Source: SZUA-309 sp965233675
Lineage (GTDB): Bacteria > Pseudomonadota > Gammaproteobacteria > Pseudomonadales > Azotimanducaceae
Reading direction: 5' to 3'
Length of the DNA: 64,000 nucleotides
Assembly (NCBI GenBank): GCA_965233675.1
Contig: OZ247498.1
Span: 3,968,001-4,032,000, forward strand
The notes beneath the pieces were generated by a model that was not told the DNA's origin, did no database searches, and was given only the letters and a program-made list of their open reading frames with translations. This document shows positions 9,719-18,541 of this stretch, in pieces. A program made the position numbers and the translations under genes. The first letter of the stretch is position 1, and each line of letters begins with the position of its first letter.

Positions 9719-10496
9719 AGGGAAATCGACGCGACCCGATCGGGTGCACGTGGTGGGCTGCTACCGGAGCGGCACCACGCTGATGATGGAACTGCTCTGG
9801 TATGCCTACGAGTTCAGCGGTCGCTGTGAGCACGAAGCGCCGCTGTTCCGGGAAATTCCGGAAGGCGAACGCCTTTATCTGACCAAGAAACCACCAGACA
9901 CCATCCGTATCGAGAAAGCCTTTCGGGCGGACGAGCGGCTGTTCGTGATTGCCATGGTGCGGGATCCACGGGCCATGGCGACCAGCCGGCACGCCAAGTT
10001 TCCGGACGTCTATTTCTCGGGGTTCGGCCGCTGGCTGGAATATCAGAAAGCCATCGAGCGCCTGGCGGATCACCCCCGCTGGCTGACCGTGCGCTACGAG
10101 GATCTGCTGCTGGACCCGCAGATGGTGCAGGCGGCCATCGAAGCCCGATTCCCGTTTCTCGAGCGCAGGCGGGATTTCGATCGCTACCCGGAAGGGGCGG
10201 ACGTGCCGGATAAAGCGGGTATCTCACTGGGCGGGGCCCGGAAGATCGATCCGAGTCGGATGGCGGGCTGGCGGGAGCATCTGCCCAGGATCAAGGATCA
10301 GCTGGATAAGCACCCGGCGGTGGCGGATAAGCTGATCGAGCTGGGGTATGAAGCGGACCATTCCTGGCGGGAGGCGTTGACAGGAGTTGTGCCGCATCGG
10401 CAGAAGCACAAGGATGAGGCGCCGCATGTGTTCAAGGCGCTGGAGGCACGGGTTCGGTATTGGGTTCGGACTCGGCGGTATCTTCGGTCGTTATAG
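9711..10496 (+). CDS. Sulfotransferase-like protein
   Basis: This is a P-loop sulfotransferase-fold protein that probably transfers sulfate from PAPS to an unknown acceptor. The 5'-phosphosulfate loop is CYRSGTTLMMELL near residue 15; RDPRAMATSRH matches the 3'-phosphate-binding region and RYEDLLLDP the following conserved segment. The product is 261 residues and has no signal peptide. It overlaps the end of aceE by 8 bp, so the two are translationally coupled. The C-terminal ~40 residues are Arg/His-rich. Confidence 0.85.
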   Translation: MAEGKSTRPDRVHVVGCYRSGTTLMMELLWYAYEFSGRCEHEAPLFREIPEGERLYLTKKPPDTIRIEKAFRADERLFVIAMVRDPRAMATSRHAKFPDVYFSGFGRWLEYQKAIERLADHPRWLTVRYEDLLLDPQMVQAAIEARFPFLERRRDFDRYPEGADVPDKAGISLGGARKIDPSRMAGWREHLPRIKDQLDKHPAVADKLIELGYEADHSWREALTGVVPHRQKHKDEAPHVFKALEARVRYWVRTRRYLRSL

Positions 10497-10530
10497 GTCA
10501 GCTTTATCGGATCGTGTTCTGTTGTTCCCG

Positions 10531-10682
10531 CTGTGCGAGGAAGGTGAAGACGGTTTCATGCACTTCCGCTCGGGCGCTCCGCGCTGCCCTCAGTTGCAGA
10601 TGTAGCCGCGCTGCGCGAGTCTAATCTGCGCCTTCGGCCTCGCTCTTACGTTTATGAAACCGTCTTCACCTTCCTCGCACAG
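10531..10682. repeat. 29-bp perfect inverted repeat enclosing a 94-bp GC-rich core
   Basis: The left arm (10531-10559) begins CTGTGCGAGGAAGG and its exact reverse complement occupies 10654-10682. The intervening bases contain further imperfect palindromes rich in CGCTCC/GCGCTG. It occupies most of the 343-bp gene-free gap between the sulfotransferase and BON-OmpA genes. It may be a MITE- or REP-like element, or a large transcription-blocking hairpin. I recognise no ORF in the gap. Confidence 0.8.
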
Positions 10683-10839
10683 CTGCATGCTCCAGGCGGC
10701 GATGTATTCACCTACCTAACCGTCCTCGAAATGGCTGCCTGTTCCTCCCAAGCCTGCCGCTGCAATGAGACGTGGTTAACAAACCTGTCGATGCAATCCG
10801 GCGACAATCGAGGGCTCATCGAATTGGTAATACCGATAA

Positions 10840-11508
10840 ATGGATTTGCGTTTTTCCCAATTCGAGGTCCTCACCACGACCGGGTCGTTTTTTGTCTGCC
10901 TGTTCTTCGTGTGTGTGTTTCTGGAGGCCTCGGATATCGAGCAGGAGCTTGGCGCTACCGCGACTGAGGCGGTGAGCCAGCAGAATCTGTTCTGGGCCAG
11001 CGTCACTCCCTCTGGTCAGGAAATCGTGCTCACCGGCGCGGCGCCGGATTACAACTCGAAAAAACAGGCCGGCGAGATCGCCGCGAATGTGGCCGGGGTG
11101 ACGAGCGTGGACAACCAGATCGTGATTATCGGTGAGGCTGGCACCTGTCAGCATGAGCTGAATGACTTCCTTGCCAAGGAACGGGTGACCTTCAAAAAAG
11201 GCAAATCCGAGTTCACGGAATCGAGCTATCCGCTGCTCACCCTGCTCGCCAGCATTGCCCGGAACTGTAATACGCGCCTCGAGATTGCCAGCCACACGGA
11301 TGCGGAAGGAGATGCGGCGATGAACATGAAGCTCTCTCAGCGCCGTGCGGACGCGGTCCGCAAATATCTGGTGCAGAGCGGTGTGGCAGCCGGGCAACTC
11401 GAAGCCAATGGGTACGGTGAAACGCAACCCATAGCCGACAACGATACCGACGAAGGCCGTCGCGCCAATCGCCGAGTGGAATTCCGCGTGATTGGAGACG
11501 CAGTGTGA
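10840..11508 (+). CDS. BON-domain/OmpA-domain envelope protein
   Basis: The first ~30 residues form a hydrophobic membrane segment. A BON domain (about residues 48-100, predicted to bind lipid or membrane) and a C-terminal OmpA-like peptidoglycan-binding domain (about 120-218) follow. The OmpA signature is visible as LSQRRADAVRKYLVQSGV and RRANRRVEFRV. The role is probably structural, linking membrane to cell wall. Its stop codon overlaps the GTG start of the next gene (GTGA), indicating an operon with translational coupling. Confidence 0.85.
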   Translation: MDLRFSQFEVLTTTGSFFVCLFFVCVFLEASDIEQELGATATEAVSQQNLFWASVTPSGQEIVLTGAAPDYNSKKQAGEIAANVAGVTSVDNQIVIIGEAGTCQHELNDFLAKERVTFKKGKSEFTESSYPLLTLLASIARNCNTRLEIASHTDAEGDAAMNMKLSQRRADAVRKYLVQSGVAAGQLEANGYGETQPIADNDTDEGRRANRRVEFRVIGDAV

Positions 11509-12299
11509 TCTTTCTGATCCTGAAAATGTTCGTTTACCTCCTGCTGGCCCTGACGGCCGGCGTGGGCGCTGGCTGGGTGCTGCGCCATATTGCGGCGGCC
11601 AAGCAGGAAGAAGAGATGCAGCGCACGCTGGCGGATGCCCGGGCCCGGGTGCCGCAGTTCGAGTCGCTCATCCGTTCGCGGGATGAGCAGATCAAGCGCC
11701 TGAAAGAAGAACTGAAAGAAAAAGATCAACGCATCAATTCCCTGGCGGACGACGTTCGTGAGGCCGAGCTGGCCATGAAGGACAAGGACCGGGAGCTCAA
11801 GGAATACACCGCGCGCCATGAAACACTGGCAGATCTTTCCGAAGCATCTGCCGCCCAGGACACAGATGAGATGCTCGTGAGCAGCGAGGTGCTCGACGTG
11901 GAAAGCGCGGATGCATCCCGGTCTGCGACCGGTGCGGATACCGGACTGAACACCGAAATCGCCCGGCTGGAAGGCGAACTGCGGGAGGCGAAGTCTCTGG
12001 CTGCTGACGCCATGGCCGAGGCGGCGGCTGCGGAAGCGGAAGTGATCACCCTGAAGGCGGAGCTGGCGCGTGCCGGCGCTGCTGCCGACGGCGGTGACAA
12101 CCAGGCGATTGCCGATGTGGAGGCCAGGCTCAAGCAGAAGACGGATGCGTTTGATCAATTGAGCCGGGCATTCGAGTCGGAGCAGCGGCGGGTGACCGAA
12201 CTCGAGCGAGAGCGGGAACTGCAGAACAAATCACTGCGGGTGCTGCATCAGCAACTCGAACTGGAAAAGGAACGGGGTCAGCGCGCCGCGACCGGCTGA
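11505..12299 (+). CDS. Membrane-anchored coiled-coil protein
   Basis: One N-terminal transmembrane helix (about residues 3-25) is followed by long charged coiled-coil segments (about 35-105 and 150-258) separated by a Ser/Asp-rich linker. The start is GTG overlapping the stop of the BON-OmpA gene. No enzymatic motif is seen. Coupling to a peptidoglycan-binding protein suggests an envelope scaffold or cell-shape role; this is inference only. It overlaps the convergent MFS gene by 22 bp. Confidence 0.75.
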   Translation: MIFLILKMFVYLLLALTAGVGAGWVLRHIAAAKQEEEMQRTLADARARVPQFESLIRSRDEQIKRLKEELKEKDQRINSLADDVREAELAMKDKDRELKEYTARHETLADLSEASAAQDTDEMLVSSEVLDVESADASRSATGADTGLNTEIARLEGELREAKSLAADAMAEAAAAEAEVITLKAELARAGAAADGGDNQAIADVEARLKQKTDAFDQLSRAFESEQRRVTELERERELQNKSLRVLHQQLELEKERGQRAATG

Positions 12300-13573
12300 T
12301 CGGCCTCGGGCGCAGACGTCTGCAGCGTCCGCCCATCCAGATTCCGGATCCCTGGTTTAGCAAGTGCCGTCGCTGCGATGGCGACCAGATAGATCACGCT
12401 GCCGGTGATCACGGCCCAGGACGCCCCCAGACTGTCCGCCAACCCACCGAGAAACAATCCTCCCAGCGGCGCCAGGCTGTAGCCGATGGTGTGAATACCC
12501 ATCACCCGACCACGCAGCGCATCCGGCACCTCGAGTTGCAGCACCGTCATGGAAATGATCATGAAGGCCGATGCACTGGCGGAAACCAGAAAGACGAGCA
12601 CCAGCGCCAGCACCAGACTCTGCATGGCACTGCTGCTGGCGAAGGCGATGAGAAAGATCACTGAGCCGGCTGCACCGCCCAGCATGACCCAGCCGAGCCG
12701 GCGCGACTCCTGCACCATGCCGATCAGCAGCGTGCCCATCACCGAGCCGAGCCCGCCGGCGGAGAGCAGGTAGCCGTAGCCGGTCTCATCGGTGCCGAGC
12801 AGATCGACGAAGATGGGCATGATCTGCACGTAAGACTGGGAGAAGAACATGCCGACGAAAGTGAGGCCAAGCAGCCAGCGGAAAATCTCGGTGCGGTAGA
12901 TGAAACGGAAGCCGTCTTTCAGCTGTTCCAGTGGCGATTCGTGTGCGGTCGGCGGCACCTGCACCTGGATGGTGGTGAGGATGACGGACATGAACAGAAA
13001 ACCCAGGGTCGCCATGGCGAATATCGGCCAGGTGTCTTCCGCCAGCGCAATGATGAGTCCGCCGGCGGCGGGAATCGCCATGCGCGTTGACTGCCATATG
13101 AAGGCGTTCATGGCCGCCCCGGACAGGTAGGCATATCGGTCGAGCAATAACGGAAAGATGGAAGCCCGGGCCGGCCAGTCCAGGCCACTGATCAGAGAAA
13201 CGGATGCAGCGATTGTGAGCACGTGCCAGACGGTGACGATGCCCGAGTAATCGAGAAAGGTGAGCAGCGCCAGGAGGCAACCGGTGACGGCCGAGGTGGT
13301 GATGAGAATGCGGCGCCGATCGAACCGGTCCGCGATCACGCCACCGAGCAGGGTCATCAGGATGTTCGGGACCGACGCGGCGGCTCCGAGCACGCCAAGC
13401 TGCAGGGCGGAGCCGGAGAGTTCGAAAATCAGCCAACCCTGACCGAGGATGACGAGCTGGGTGGCGCCCACCGAGGCAAAGGAAGCAAACCAGTAACGGC
13501 GAAAACGCGGAAAGCCGAGCGCCGGATAGCGTTCAACGATGGCTCGACCGAGCGCGTTTAGGCCTGCCGTCAT
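12278..13573 (-). CDS. MFS transporter (MFS_3/EntS-like)
   Basis: This is a 431-residue polytopic inner-membrane protein with about 12 predicted helices and the major facilitator loop motif around DRFDRRRIL between helices 2 and 3. A second loop has RGRVMGIHTIG, typical of the EntS/drug-exporter subgroup. The substrate cannot be predicted. It is convergent with the coiled-coil gene and divergent from the cyclo-ligase-like gene. Confidence 0.88.
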   Translation of the reverse strand: MTAGLNALGRAIVERYPALGFPRFRRYWFASFASVGATQLVILGQGWLIFELSGSALQLGVLGAAASVPNILMTLLGGVIADRFDRRRILITTSAVTGCLLALLTFLDYSGIVTVWHVLTIAASVSLISGLDWPARASIFPLLLDRYAYLSGAAMNAFIWQSTRMAIPAAGGLIIALAEDTWPIFAMATLGFLFMSVILTTIQVQVPPTAHESPLEQLKDGFRFIYRTEIFRWLLGLTFVGMFFSQSYVQIMPIFVDLLGTDETGYGYLLSAGGLGSVMGTLLIGMVQESRRLGWVMLGGAAGSVIFLIAFASSSAMQSLVLALVLVFLVSASASAFMIISMTVLQLEVPDALRGRVMGIHTIGYSLAPLGGLFLGGLADSLGASWAVITGSVIYLVAIAATALAKPGIRNLDGRTLQTSAPEADQPVAAR

Positions 13574-13627
13574 GCAATCTCCTCAGAGGGCCGTGTAGTA
13601 TGCCTGTCCGCGCTGCGAAGTTAAGAC

Positions 13628-14359
13628 ATGCAGTTGACAGAACTTGTCTTCGACAACAAAGCAGATGCCCGAGGCTGGGTGTGGGATCGGTTGCAGGCCG
13701 AGGGATTCGCTCGCTTTCCATTTCCACCCCACGGCCGGATCCCCAACTTCGTGGGTGCGGAGGTGGCCGCGCGTCGGCTATTCGAACAAACCCCCTGGCG
13801 GGAAGCGCGGGCGATCAAGGTGAATCCGGATTCCCCGCAACGGCCGGTGCGCCTGCTGGCGCTGGCGCGAGGTATCCGCGTGTATGTGCCCACTCCCCGA
13901 CTGACCGGCGGGTTCCACCTGCTGGATCCGGAGCGCATCGCGCCGGCGGATTACGAGGCGGCAGCCACCCTGTCCAGCATGGCCGATCACTCTCAGGAGG
14001 TCGCCCTGGCAGAGATGCCGCAGCTGGATGCCATCGTGACCGGCTGCGCGGCGGTGACCCGGGCCGGCAAACGCTGCGGCAAAGGGGAAGGCTACAGCGA
14101 CATCGAATTCGCCCTCCTGCGCGAACTCGGACATGCACCAGTCCCGGTGGCGACCACGGTGCATGATGCGCAACTGGTCGCCGACTTTCCGATAGAAGCC
14201 ATCGACCTGCCGTTGTCGCTGATCTGTACGCCGTCAGAGGTGATCCGCATCGACAATCCGCTGCCACCGCCACAAGGCATCGACTGGTCGCGGCTGGATG
14301 ATGCGGATCTGACGCGGATGCCGCTACTGATCGATCTGCAGGCGGCGATCAGCAAATGA
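13628..14359 (+). CDS. 5-formyltetrahydrofolate cyclo-ligase family protein
   Basis: This is a 243-residue protein of the 5-FTHF cyclo-ligase-like superfamily, similar in layout to MTHFSD-type proteins. Characteristic segments are FPPHGRIPNFVGAE near residue 33, PTPRLTGGF near residue 89 and GCAAVTRAGKRCGKGEGYSD near residue 137. True cyclo-ligases recycle 5-formyl-THF with ATP; this branch may do a related nucleotide- or folate-linked reaction. The start codon is ATG 13628. The next gene begins about 35 bp after its stop. Confidence 0.8.
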   Translation: MQLTELVFDNKADARGWVWDRLQAEGFARFPFPPHGRIPNFVGAEVAARRLFEQTPWREARAIKVNPDSPQRPVRLLALARGIRVYVPTPRLTGGFHLLDPERIAPADYEAAATLSSMADHSQEVALAEMPQLDAIVTGCAAVTRAGKRCGKGEGYSDIEFALLRELGHAPVPVATTVHDAQLVADFPIEAIDLPLSLICTPSEVIRIDNPLPPPQGIDWSRLDDADLTRMPLLIDLQAAISK

Positions 14360-14393
14360 AGCAGCGCAGGCGATGTTCGAGGAAGTTATCGAC

Positions 14394-15614
14394 ATGAAAG
14401 GTTTCGGATTGATGAGTCTGCTGGTCCTTGCCAGCCTGACAGCGGCGGCCGGTTTCGCGGCAGCTTCGGATGAAGCGCCCATCGTGATCGTGCTCAGCTG
14501 GGACGGCATGCGACACGACTACCCGGATCTCGGCGACTTCCCAGCGCTGCAGCGGGTGGAAACCGAAGGTGTGCGTGCCGAGCGGCTGACCCCGGTGTTT
14601 CCGTCGAGCACCTTTCCCGGCCACGTCTCCATGGCCACCGGCACCTATCCGGACAAGCACGGCATCGTCGATAACGTGTTTCTTGACCAGACGCGGGGCC
14701 GCTACGCCTACTCGGGGGATGCAAGCTGGATCGAAGCGGAGCCGTTATGGATTGCCGCCGAGCGGCAGGGAGTGAAGACCGCCACCTACTTCTGGGTGGG
14801 ATCCGAATCGGACTGGCAGGGCATGGGCACCAGCTACCGCATGGCGCCGTTCGACGGCGGCCGGCCTGAAGCCGAGAAAGTGGATCAGATTCTCGACTGG
14901 CTGAGTCTTCCCGAGGCGGAGCGACCCCGGCTGATCATGTCCTACTGGGCGGGTGCGGACGGCGTTGGTCACAACGACGGCCCGGACAGCCGCTCGGTGG
15001 TCGCGCAGATCGAAGCCCAGGACGCCCAACTCGGCCGATTGCTCAGCGGCATAGATGCTCTCGAGCTCTGGCCGCGAACCACCCTGATCATCGTGAGTGA
15101 TCACGGCATGACGGCCTGGACGGAAGTTCTGAATCTGAATGGCGCGTTCGAGGCAGAAGGCATCGACGCGGTGGCGGTGGGTGCGGCGGTGGTGCAGGTG
15201 CATCTCACCGCGCCAGTGCCGGATGCGGAGATGCGCGCCGCACTGAAAAAGATCCTGGCTGATGTGCCCGGCGCGCAGATTCACAAAGGAGACAGCTTAC
15301 CGGCAAGTTATCGATTGCAGCGGGACAGTCGGATAGGCGACTGGGTGATCGTGCTGCCACCACCCTATGCAGCGACCCGGTCGACGGGCATGGAACTCTG
15401 GCTGATGCAGGCCGCCACCTGGTTTGGAAAAACACTGGGCATGCACGGCTACGATCCCTCGCTGCCGGACATGGGTGGCCTGTTTCTGGCCATGGGACGC
15501 GATGTTCCTGATAGCCCGCTCGGCGAGCTGCGGCAGATCGATCTGGCGGCGACCGTGGCGCACCTGTTGAACATCGAGCCGCCCAGGGATTCCGAAGGCC
15601 GACCTATCTGGTAG
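14394..15614 (+). CDS. Ectonucleotide pyrophosphatase/phosphodiesterase family protein
   Basis: This exported alkaline-phosphatase-superfamily enzyme probably hydrolyses phosphodiester or pyrophosphate bonds. A signal peptide covers about residues 1-21 (cleavage near FAAA-S). Metal and nucleophile motifs are LSWDGMRHD, VFPSSTFPGHVSMATG (nucleophile in the SST segment) and SDHGMTAW. The start at ATG 14394 puts the signal peptide first; an upstream in-frame ATG at 14373 exists. The product is 406 residues. The next gene starts 11 bp after the stop. Confidence 0.87.
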   Translation: MKGFGLMSLLVLASLTAAAGFAAASDEAPIVIVLSWDGMRHDYPDLGDFPALQRVETEGVRAERLTPVFPSSTFPGHVSMATGTYPDKHGIVDNVFLDQTRGRYAYSGDASWIEAEPLWIAAERQGVKTATYFWVGSESDWQGMGTSYRMAPFDGGRPEAEKVDQILDWLSLPEAERPRLIMSYWAGADGVGHNDGPDSRSVVAQIEAQDAQLGRLLSGIDALELWPRTTLIIVSDHGMTAWTEVLNLNGAFEAEGIDAVAVGAAVVQVHLTAPVPDAEMRAALKKILADVPGAQIHKGDSLPASYRLQRDSRIGDWVIVLPPPYAATRSTGMELWLMQAATWFGKTLGMHGYDPSLPDMGGLFLAMGRDVPDSPLGELRQIDLAATVAHLLNIEPPRDSEGRPIW

Positions 15615-15625
15615 GCTGGGGCCCC

Positions 15626-17233
15626 ATGAACCGACAAGCATCCGAACGGAGTCAAATCATCAGACGGATCATCGCCACCGCGCTGCTGGTGTGGGGCGTG
15701 GGTGCGTGGATTCCTGTCGGTGCTGGAGAGCCTGTGACGTTCGATCCTTACGAGGCGTCTATTCCTGAACTGCAGATGGCCATGGCCACCGGGCAACTGA
15801 CCGCTCGCGCACTGACGGAGTACTATCTCGCCCGAATAGAACAGTTCGATCAGCGCGGACCGGCGCTGAACAGCATGGCGTTCATCAATGAGAATGCGCT
15901 GGCAGAAGCAGACCAGCTCGACAGCGAGCGGGTGAGCATGGGTCCCCGCGGGCCGCTGCATGGCATCCCCGTGGTGGTGAAAGACAACTACGAGACCGCG
16001 GGTATGCCCACCACCGCCGGATCCAGGTTGCTGCACGGTTTTGAGCCGGAGCATGATGCGCACCTCGTGGCGCGACTCAAATCCGCTGGCGCGATCATTC
16101 TCGGCAAAACCAACATGCACGAATTCGCCTACGGCATCACGAGTGAAGGGTCTGCATTCGGCGCCGTGAAGAACCCCTACGATCCCGGTAGAAATCCCGG
16201 CGGTTCGAGCGGCGGCACCGGCGCGGCGGTGGCGGCCAACTTCGCCACGGTGGGCATGGGCAGCGACACCTGCGGCTCGATCCGGATTCCGGCCGCGCAC
16301 AATAATCTGGTGGGCCTGCGCGGAACCCAGGGACTGTCCAGCCGACGCGGCATCGTGCCACTTTCGCACACACAGGATATCGGCGGACCGATAGCCCGGA
16401 GCGTGACGGATCTGGCCATCGTGCTGGATGCGACGGTCGGGTTTGATCCGGAGGATCCACAGACCGCACAGAGCGTGGGTCGGGTGCCGGCCAGCTATCT
16501 CGATGGCTTAACACCGGGGGCGCTGGCAGGAAAGCGGATCGGGGTGGTGGAAGACCTGCTGCTGTTCGATCATGAAGACAGCGAGGTGGTGGCCGTGATC
16601 GGCATGGCCACGGCCGAGCTCGCTGCCGCTGGCGCCGAGCTCGTGCGGGTGCGATTTGCGGATCTGGATACGATTCTGAACGTGGAGCCGACAGGATTTT
16701 TCGTGCTGGCCCACGACTTCAAAACCGACATCAATGCCTACCTGGCTCGACACCCCGATGCACCAGTGAGCAGCCTCACGGAGATTCTGGCCAGCGGCCG
16801 CTACAACATGAGTATCGATCAGGTGCTGCGGGTCTCGGAATCCATGACGCCGGAGAGTGAGCCCGTTTACCGCAGCGCTCTGGCACAACGCCAGGTGATT
16901 CGAGAGGCGGTGCTTCTGGCCATGGCGGAACAGGAACTGGATGCACTTGCCTATCCGACGATCCGGCGCAAAGCCGCGCCACTGTATGAACCTCAGGACG
17001 GCAGCAACTGTCAGCTTTCAGCAAAGAGCGGCCTGCCTGCGATCAGTATGCCGGCAGGTTTTACAGAGGACGGTCTGCCCGTAGGACTGGAACTGCTCGG
17101 CCGGGCCTGGTCGGAGGCGGATCTGCTCGCCATGGCCTATGCCTTCGAACAGGTGGCCGATCATCGCCAGCCGCCGCCGCTGCTGGCACCACCGGAAGAG
17201 ACCGGACCCGGCCCGGAATCGATCGAGCACTAG
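15626..17233 (+). CDS. Amidase, exported
   Basis: This is an amidase-signature family hydrolase with Ser-cisSer-Lys catalysis: Lys in VVVKDNYETAG, the Ser pair in NPGGSSGGTGAAVAA and GSDTCGSIR. An N-terminal hydrophobic segment (about residues 13-34) suggests export. Its 535 residues are typical. The substrate is unknown. It ends convergently 10 bp from the integron integrase stop, so it marks the chromosomal boundary of the integron. Confidence 0.9.
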   Translation: MNRQASERSQIIRRIIATALLVWGVGAWIPVGAGEPVTFDPYEASIPELQMAMATGQLTARALTEYYLARIEQFDQRGPALNSMAFINENALAEADQLDSERVSMGPRGPLHGIPVVVKDNYETAGMPTTAGSRLLHGFEPEHDAHLVARLKSAGAIILGKTNMHEFAYGITSEGSAFGAVKNPYDPGRNPGGSSGGTGAAVAANFATVGMGSDTCGSIRIPAAHNNLVGLRGTQGLSSRRGIVPLSHTQDIGGPIARSVTDLAIVLDATVGFDPEDPQTAQSVGRVPASYLDGLTPGALAGKRIGVVEDLLLFDHEDSEVVAVIGMATAELAAAGAELVRVRFADLDTILNVEPTGFFVLAHDFKTDINAYLARHPDAPVSSLTEILASGRYNMSIDQVLRVSESMTPESEPVYRSALAQRQVIREAVLLAMAEQELDALAYPTIRRKAAPLYEPQDGSNCQLSAKSGLPAISMPAGFTEDGLPVGLELLGRAWSEADLLAMAYAFEQVADHRQPPPLLAPPEETGPGPESIEH

Positions 17234-17243
17234 CCGCACCTGG

Positions 17244-18209
17244 CTAAAGATCGAGCGGGCTCAGGACACCGCGACCGCCCCGCTTGATAACGTGGGTATA
17301 GATCTCCGTCGTCCGCACATCCGAATGGCCCAGCTGTTCCTGCACCGTGCGGATGTCGGCGCCACGCTCGAGCAGGTGGGTTGCAAACGAGTGCCGCAGT
17401 GAATGGCAGGAGGCCGGCTTGCTGATGCCGGTTTTCCGCAACGCCTCAGTAAAGGCGCGCTGCACTGTACGCTCGGTGATATGGTGACGGCGCAGATGAC
17501 TGGTGGCCGGATCGATTGAACGGTCTCTGGCCGCAAACAGGTATTGCCACCCCCACTCTCTGGGAGCATTCGGCATTTTTCTCGCCAGTGCGTTCGGCAG
17601 GTGCACGCCGGCCCACCTTGCCACTTTCAGATCTTCGTCGTAGTAGTAACGTGTCTGCTCCAACTGATGTTCCAGATCAGGGATCGCCTTCTCGGCCAGC
17701 GTGGTGATCCGCTGCCGGCTGCCTTTGCCATCCCGGACCAGCAGACTGAGACGATCGAAATCGATGTCGTGCACACGCAGCCGCACAACTTCCATCACAC
17801 GCAGGCCGGACCCGTACTTCAGGCGCGAGCAGATCTTCGGCACGCCATCGAGCGCATCGAAGATGGCTTCCAGTTCCTGACGATTCAGCACGACGGGAAG
17901 CTTTCTGGGTTTCTGGGCAAAGCGATAGCCAGCAACGTTGAACCTGGAACGGCCGAGTACCTGTACGTAGAGAAAAATGAGTGCATTCAGAGCGGTTCGC
18001 TGGGTGTTTGGCGCAACGTTTTTGCGCACCGCAAGGTGAGTGAGAAAGGCGGCGACCTCCGCCTCACCCATGTCTCGCGGATGGCGCATCGAATGATGGC
18101 GGACGAACTGCCGAACCCAGTAGATATAAGTACGCTCAGTGCGGATGGAATAGTGGCGGGCACGTACGACGCCGCGAATCTGATCGAGAAGTTTTGCCAC
18201 TGTGGCCAC
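17244..18209 (-). CDS. intI: Integron integrase (tyrosine recombinase)
   Basis: This enzyme inserts and excises cassettes by recombining folded single-stranded attC with attI. Catalytic residues are intact: Arg in GSGLRVMEVVRLRV, HSLRHSFATHLL (His, Arg), LGHSDVRTTEIYTH (His and Tyr). The extra integron-integrase segment between boxes I and II is present (GVHLPNALARKMPNAPREWG). I chose GTG 18209, giving 321 residues, the usual length. The frame stays open to an ATG at 18437, but that start would run through the attI region. The GTG lacks a close Shine-Dalgarno, so another non-ATG start slightly upstream is possible. Confidence 0.95.
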   Translation of the reverse strand: MATVAKLLDQIRGVVRARHYSIRTERTYIYWVRQFVRHHSMRHPRDMGEAEVAAFLTHLAVRKNVAPNTQRTALNALIFLYVQVLGRSRFNVAGYRFAQKPRKLPVVLNRQELEAIFDALDGVPKICSRLKYGSGLRVMEVVRLRVHDIDFDRLSLLVRDGKGSRQRITTLAEKAIPDLEHQLEQTRYYYDEDLKVARWAGVHLPNALARKMPNAPREWGWQYLFAARDRSIDPATSHLRRHHITERTVQRAFTEALRKTGISKPASCHSLRHSFATHLLERGADIRTVQEQLGHSDVRTTEIYTHVIKRGGRGVLSPLDL

Positions 18210-18339
18210 CCGGATGAAAGGGGTAGTATTTCCTGGAAAACGAAGCGAACCTTTCAGAAGAGCGATGATCAGGGCGTGGGAAAATAACTCCAGAGGCGGA
18301 CAGCGATGAACGCAAGGAAAACAAGGGGATGGGGCCGGA

Positions 18340-18418
18340 CCCCGAACTCTTTCTCGGAGATCATCGACACGATGTCGGTATCTATCACGACACTCAGTCG
18401 TAGATTTGGCTGTTAGGC
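18340..18418 (+). other. attI recombination site (core GTTAGGC at 18412-18418)
   Basis: The first GTTAGGC of the array lies 200 bp upstream of intI and has no attC L'/L'' arms before it, as expected for attI. The first cassette therefore starts at 18413. The left limit is a guess. The interval also holds a short palindrome, GGGGCCGGACCCC (about 18333-18345). A cassette promoter (Pc) probably lies here or inside intI, but I could not assign one with confidence. Confidence 0.75.
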
Positions 18419-18541
18419 GACAACTCTTATTCGCCACACCATCCAGTTCTGAGCGCTAGTTAACTTATGAATGCGGTTGTCCTTCATATACTAGAGGGCC
18501 TATCGGATTTTGATGCATTGCAATGCCTAGACGCCTCACCA
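18412..18541 (+). repeat. Direct repeat copy 1: opening of cassette 1
   Basis: These 130 bp (from GTTAGGCGACAACTC to the sixth codon of the cassette 1 ORF) recur identically, as far as I can read, at 29094-29223. The leader before the ORF is ~105 bp, unusually long for this array. It contains TATACT at 18487-18492, a possible -10, with no good -35, and a 34-codon overlapping ORF from ATG 18467. Confidence 0.92.

Noticed and set aside
18210..18437. Upstream extension of the integrase to ATG 18437
   Set aside because: It would add 76 non-conserved residues, run through attI and overlap the first cassette; IntI proteins are normally about 320-340 residues.
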